This document shows, piece after piece, positions 6,435 to 7,619 of a stretch of DNA of 7,619 nt. Origin of the DNA: Bacillota bacterium (GTDB lineage Bacteria; Bacillota; Clostridia; Lachnospirales; Lachnospiraceae); NCBI GenBank assembly GCA_023436765.1, contig JAEZHX010000019.1, forward strand, positions 1 through 7,619, in the 5' to 3' direction. The notes beneath the pieces are model-generated. The model made no database searches, was not told where the DNA came from, and saw only the letters and a program-made list of their open reading frames with translations. The position numbers were made by a program, and so were the translations under genes. Position 1 is the stretch's first letter; the number at the start of each line of letters is the position of its first letter.

Positions 6435-7619
6435 TTAATCCCTCCGTTTAATTTATACCTTAAATATTCCAAAAGCATTGAAGAGAAGATGCTTACTCCA
6501 ATTTCAATACATTTCTCATCAACTGTAAAATTAGGTGTGTGCGGAGCAGATATTATTCCCTTTGTAAAATCAGAACCACCAAAAAAGAAATACACCCCTG
6601 GAACACTTTCTTGAAAGACAGCAAAATCATCATTGAATTGTGGAACCACACCATACAGAGGAATAATTGGATTGCCTGCCGAAATAGATTGAATTATATT
6701 CGATGCTATTTCTGTAATCACTTGGTTATTGTATACTATAGGCATTTCCTGTGAGAATGCAACAGATTTTATACAGCCCTTCCATTCTTTTTTACTTAGG
6801 TCCTCTCGAAGCCCTTCCAATGCAGTGATCAGATTTTTTTCGCTTGAACTATAGAAATTACCCTCAATGGAAATTTCTGACTGACTATGATTTACCATTA
6901 CATCCTCAACCATAACAGTATAATTCTTATAGATACTGTCCGGGCTATTAATTCCCAACTTAAAGTCAACTAAAGTATTTATATTTAAAAAGCAGTCCAC
7001 ATCAGATACGTTCGATATATGTTCCAATAAACTCTTGCATTCTCTTTCAATAGCATTCATATCACCTTGATTGGTCAGCAATATTCTAATCTTCTTTTTG
7101 ACACTCATCATTTCCCCTGCTTTCACAGCAATGATACCTGTCGGAAGATGGACTAAATGTAGAGTAAAAATTGCTTCAGGTTTTAATTTCTCCAAAATTC
7201 TTTCATCCAGCATATTGGCCGCACCCGTTAAATTTTCTTCAGCAGGTTGAAATATAAAAATAACTGTTCCTTCCATTTCTTTTTTATGTGAGCATAGTAC
7301 TTCAGCAATCCCTAGTCCTATTACGGTGTGTACATCATGCCCGCATATATGTCTTATCCCGTTGTTCTTGGACCTGAAGTCGACTACATCAGGAAAGTCA
7401 GTTTCTAGAGCATCAATATCTGCTCTCCAAGCAATGACCTTACCTGGCTTGTCCCCTCTTAGTACACCAACAACACCATATCCTCCAACTCCAGATATTA
7501 CTTCTAGTCCGAGGGATAGAAGATACTCTTCAATGATGTGAGATGTCCTATATTCATTACCAGCTGTTTCAGGGTACTGGTGTAGGTCTCGTCTAATATC
7601 AATCAACTTGTCTTTTATG
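6431..7619 (-). CDS. M20D-type metal-dependent amidohydrolase (partial, 5' end beyond the right edge)
   Basis: The protein is related to N-acyl-amino-acid and IAA-amino-acid amidohydrolases, which split an amide bond with a two-metal centre. The frame is open to the window edge. A TTG at 7606 could be read as a start, but it has no ribosome site, and the family normally has several residues before RRDLHQYPE, so the true start lies outside. Counting from that TTG, the metal-ligand pattern of plant ILL2-type enzymes is complete: Cys88 and His90 (CGHDVH), Glu124 (QPAEE, with Glu123 as likely general base), His150 (LHLVHLP) and His356 (APHTPNF). The family's late SEDF motif appears as NDDF at 325-328, followed by VPGVYFFFG. 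The inserted lid domain (about 168-280) is divergent and lacks the usual GGHAA-type His motif, so substrate range may differ. It is AT-rich and coupled to the downstream GNAT by an ATGA overlap. Confidence 0.9.
   Translation of the reverse strand, partial: IKDKLIDIRRDLHQYPETAGNEYRTSHIIEEYLLSLGLEVISGVGGYGVVGVLRGDKPGKVIAWRADIDALETDFPDVVDFRSKNNGIRHICGHDVHTVIGLGIAEVLCSHKKEMEGTVIFIFQPAEENLTGAANMLDERILEKLKPEAIFTLHLVHLPTGIIAVKAGEMMSVKKKIRILLTNQGDMNAIERECKSLLEHISNVSDVDCFLNINTLVDFKLGINSPDSIYKNYTVMVEDVMVNHSQSEISIEGNFYSSSEKNLITALEGLREDLSKKEWKGCIKSVAFSQEMPIVYNNQVITEIASNIIQSISAGNPIIPLYGVVPQFNDDFAVFQESVPGVYFFFGGSDFTKGIISAPHTPNFTVDEKCIEIGVSIFSSMLLEYLRYKLNGGIK

Noticed and set aside
7604..7606. TTG as the start of the amidohydrolase
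   Set aside because: There is no ribosome site before it, the frame stays open to the window edge, and family members normally have residues before the RRDLH motif.

Overview
The window is a bacterial segment in which all seven convincing genes lie on the minus strand. Strong AGGAGG-type ribosome binding sites, a mixed low to moderate G+C content and frequent ATA and AGA codons suggest a low-GC Firmicute. The zinc-ribbon/membrane-anchor/repeat-domain surface proteins point to Clostridia, perhaps Lachnospiraceae-like. This placement is an inference from style, not from a marker gene.

Read in the direction of transcription (right to left), the window opens with an M20D-type metal-dependent amidohydrolase (6431-7619), whose first residues lie beyond the right edge. 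It overlaps by four bases (ATGA) the start of a GNAT acetyltransferase of the ZmaR-like two-part type (5664-6434). After a 123-base gap comes a 12-helix MFS transporter of the FucP-like branch (4374-5540). A 238-base gap follows. It holds a cryptic 35-codon reading frame (4245-4352) and a well-formed extended -10 promoter (4177-4205). That promoter drives a larger GNAT-fold acetyltransferase (3152-4129), followed by a second ZmaR-like GNAT (2276-3094). Last come two adjacent paralogous zinc-ribbon membrane proteins with large extracytoplasmic parts (527-2218, and 1-469, which is cut by the left edge).

There are therefore three acetyltransferases, a hydrolase of the amide/acyl-amino-acid class and an exporter or importer in about 5.3 kb. 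A small-molecule modification and transport neighbourhood is plausible, but no substrate can be read from the sequence. The hydrolase-GNAT pair is clearly more AT-rich than everything to its left, so it probably has a separate history. The zinc-ribbon pair looks like an independent cell-surface or sensor module. I see no RNA genes, CRISPR arrays, insertion sequences or convincing intrinsic terminators.
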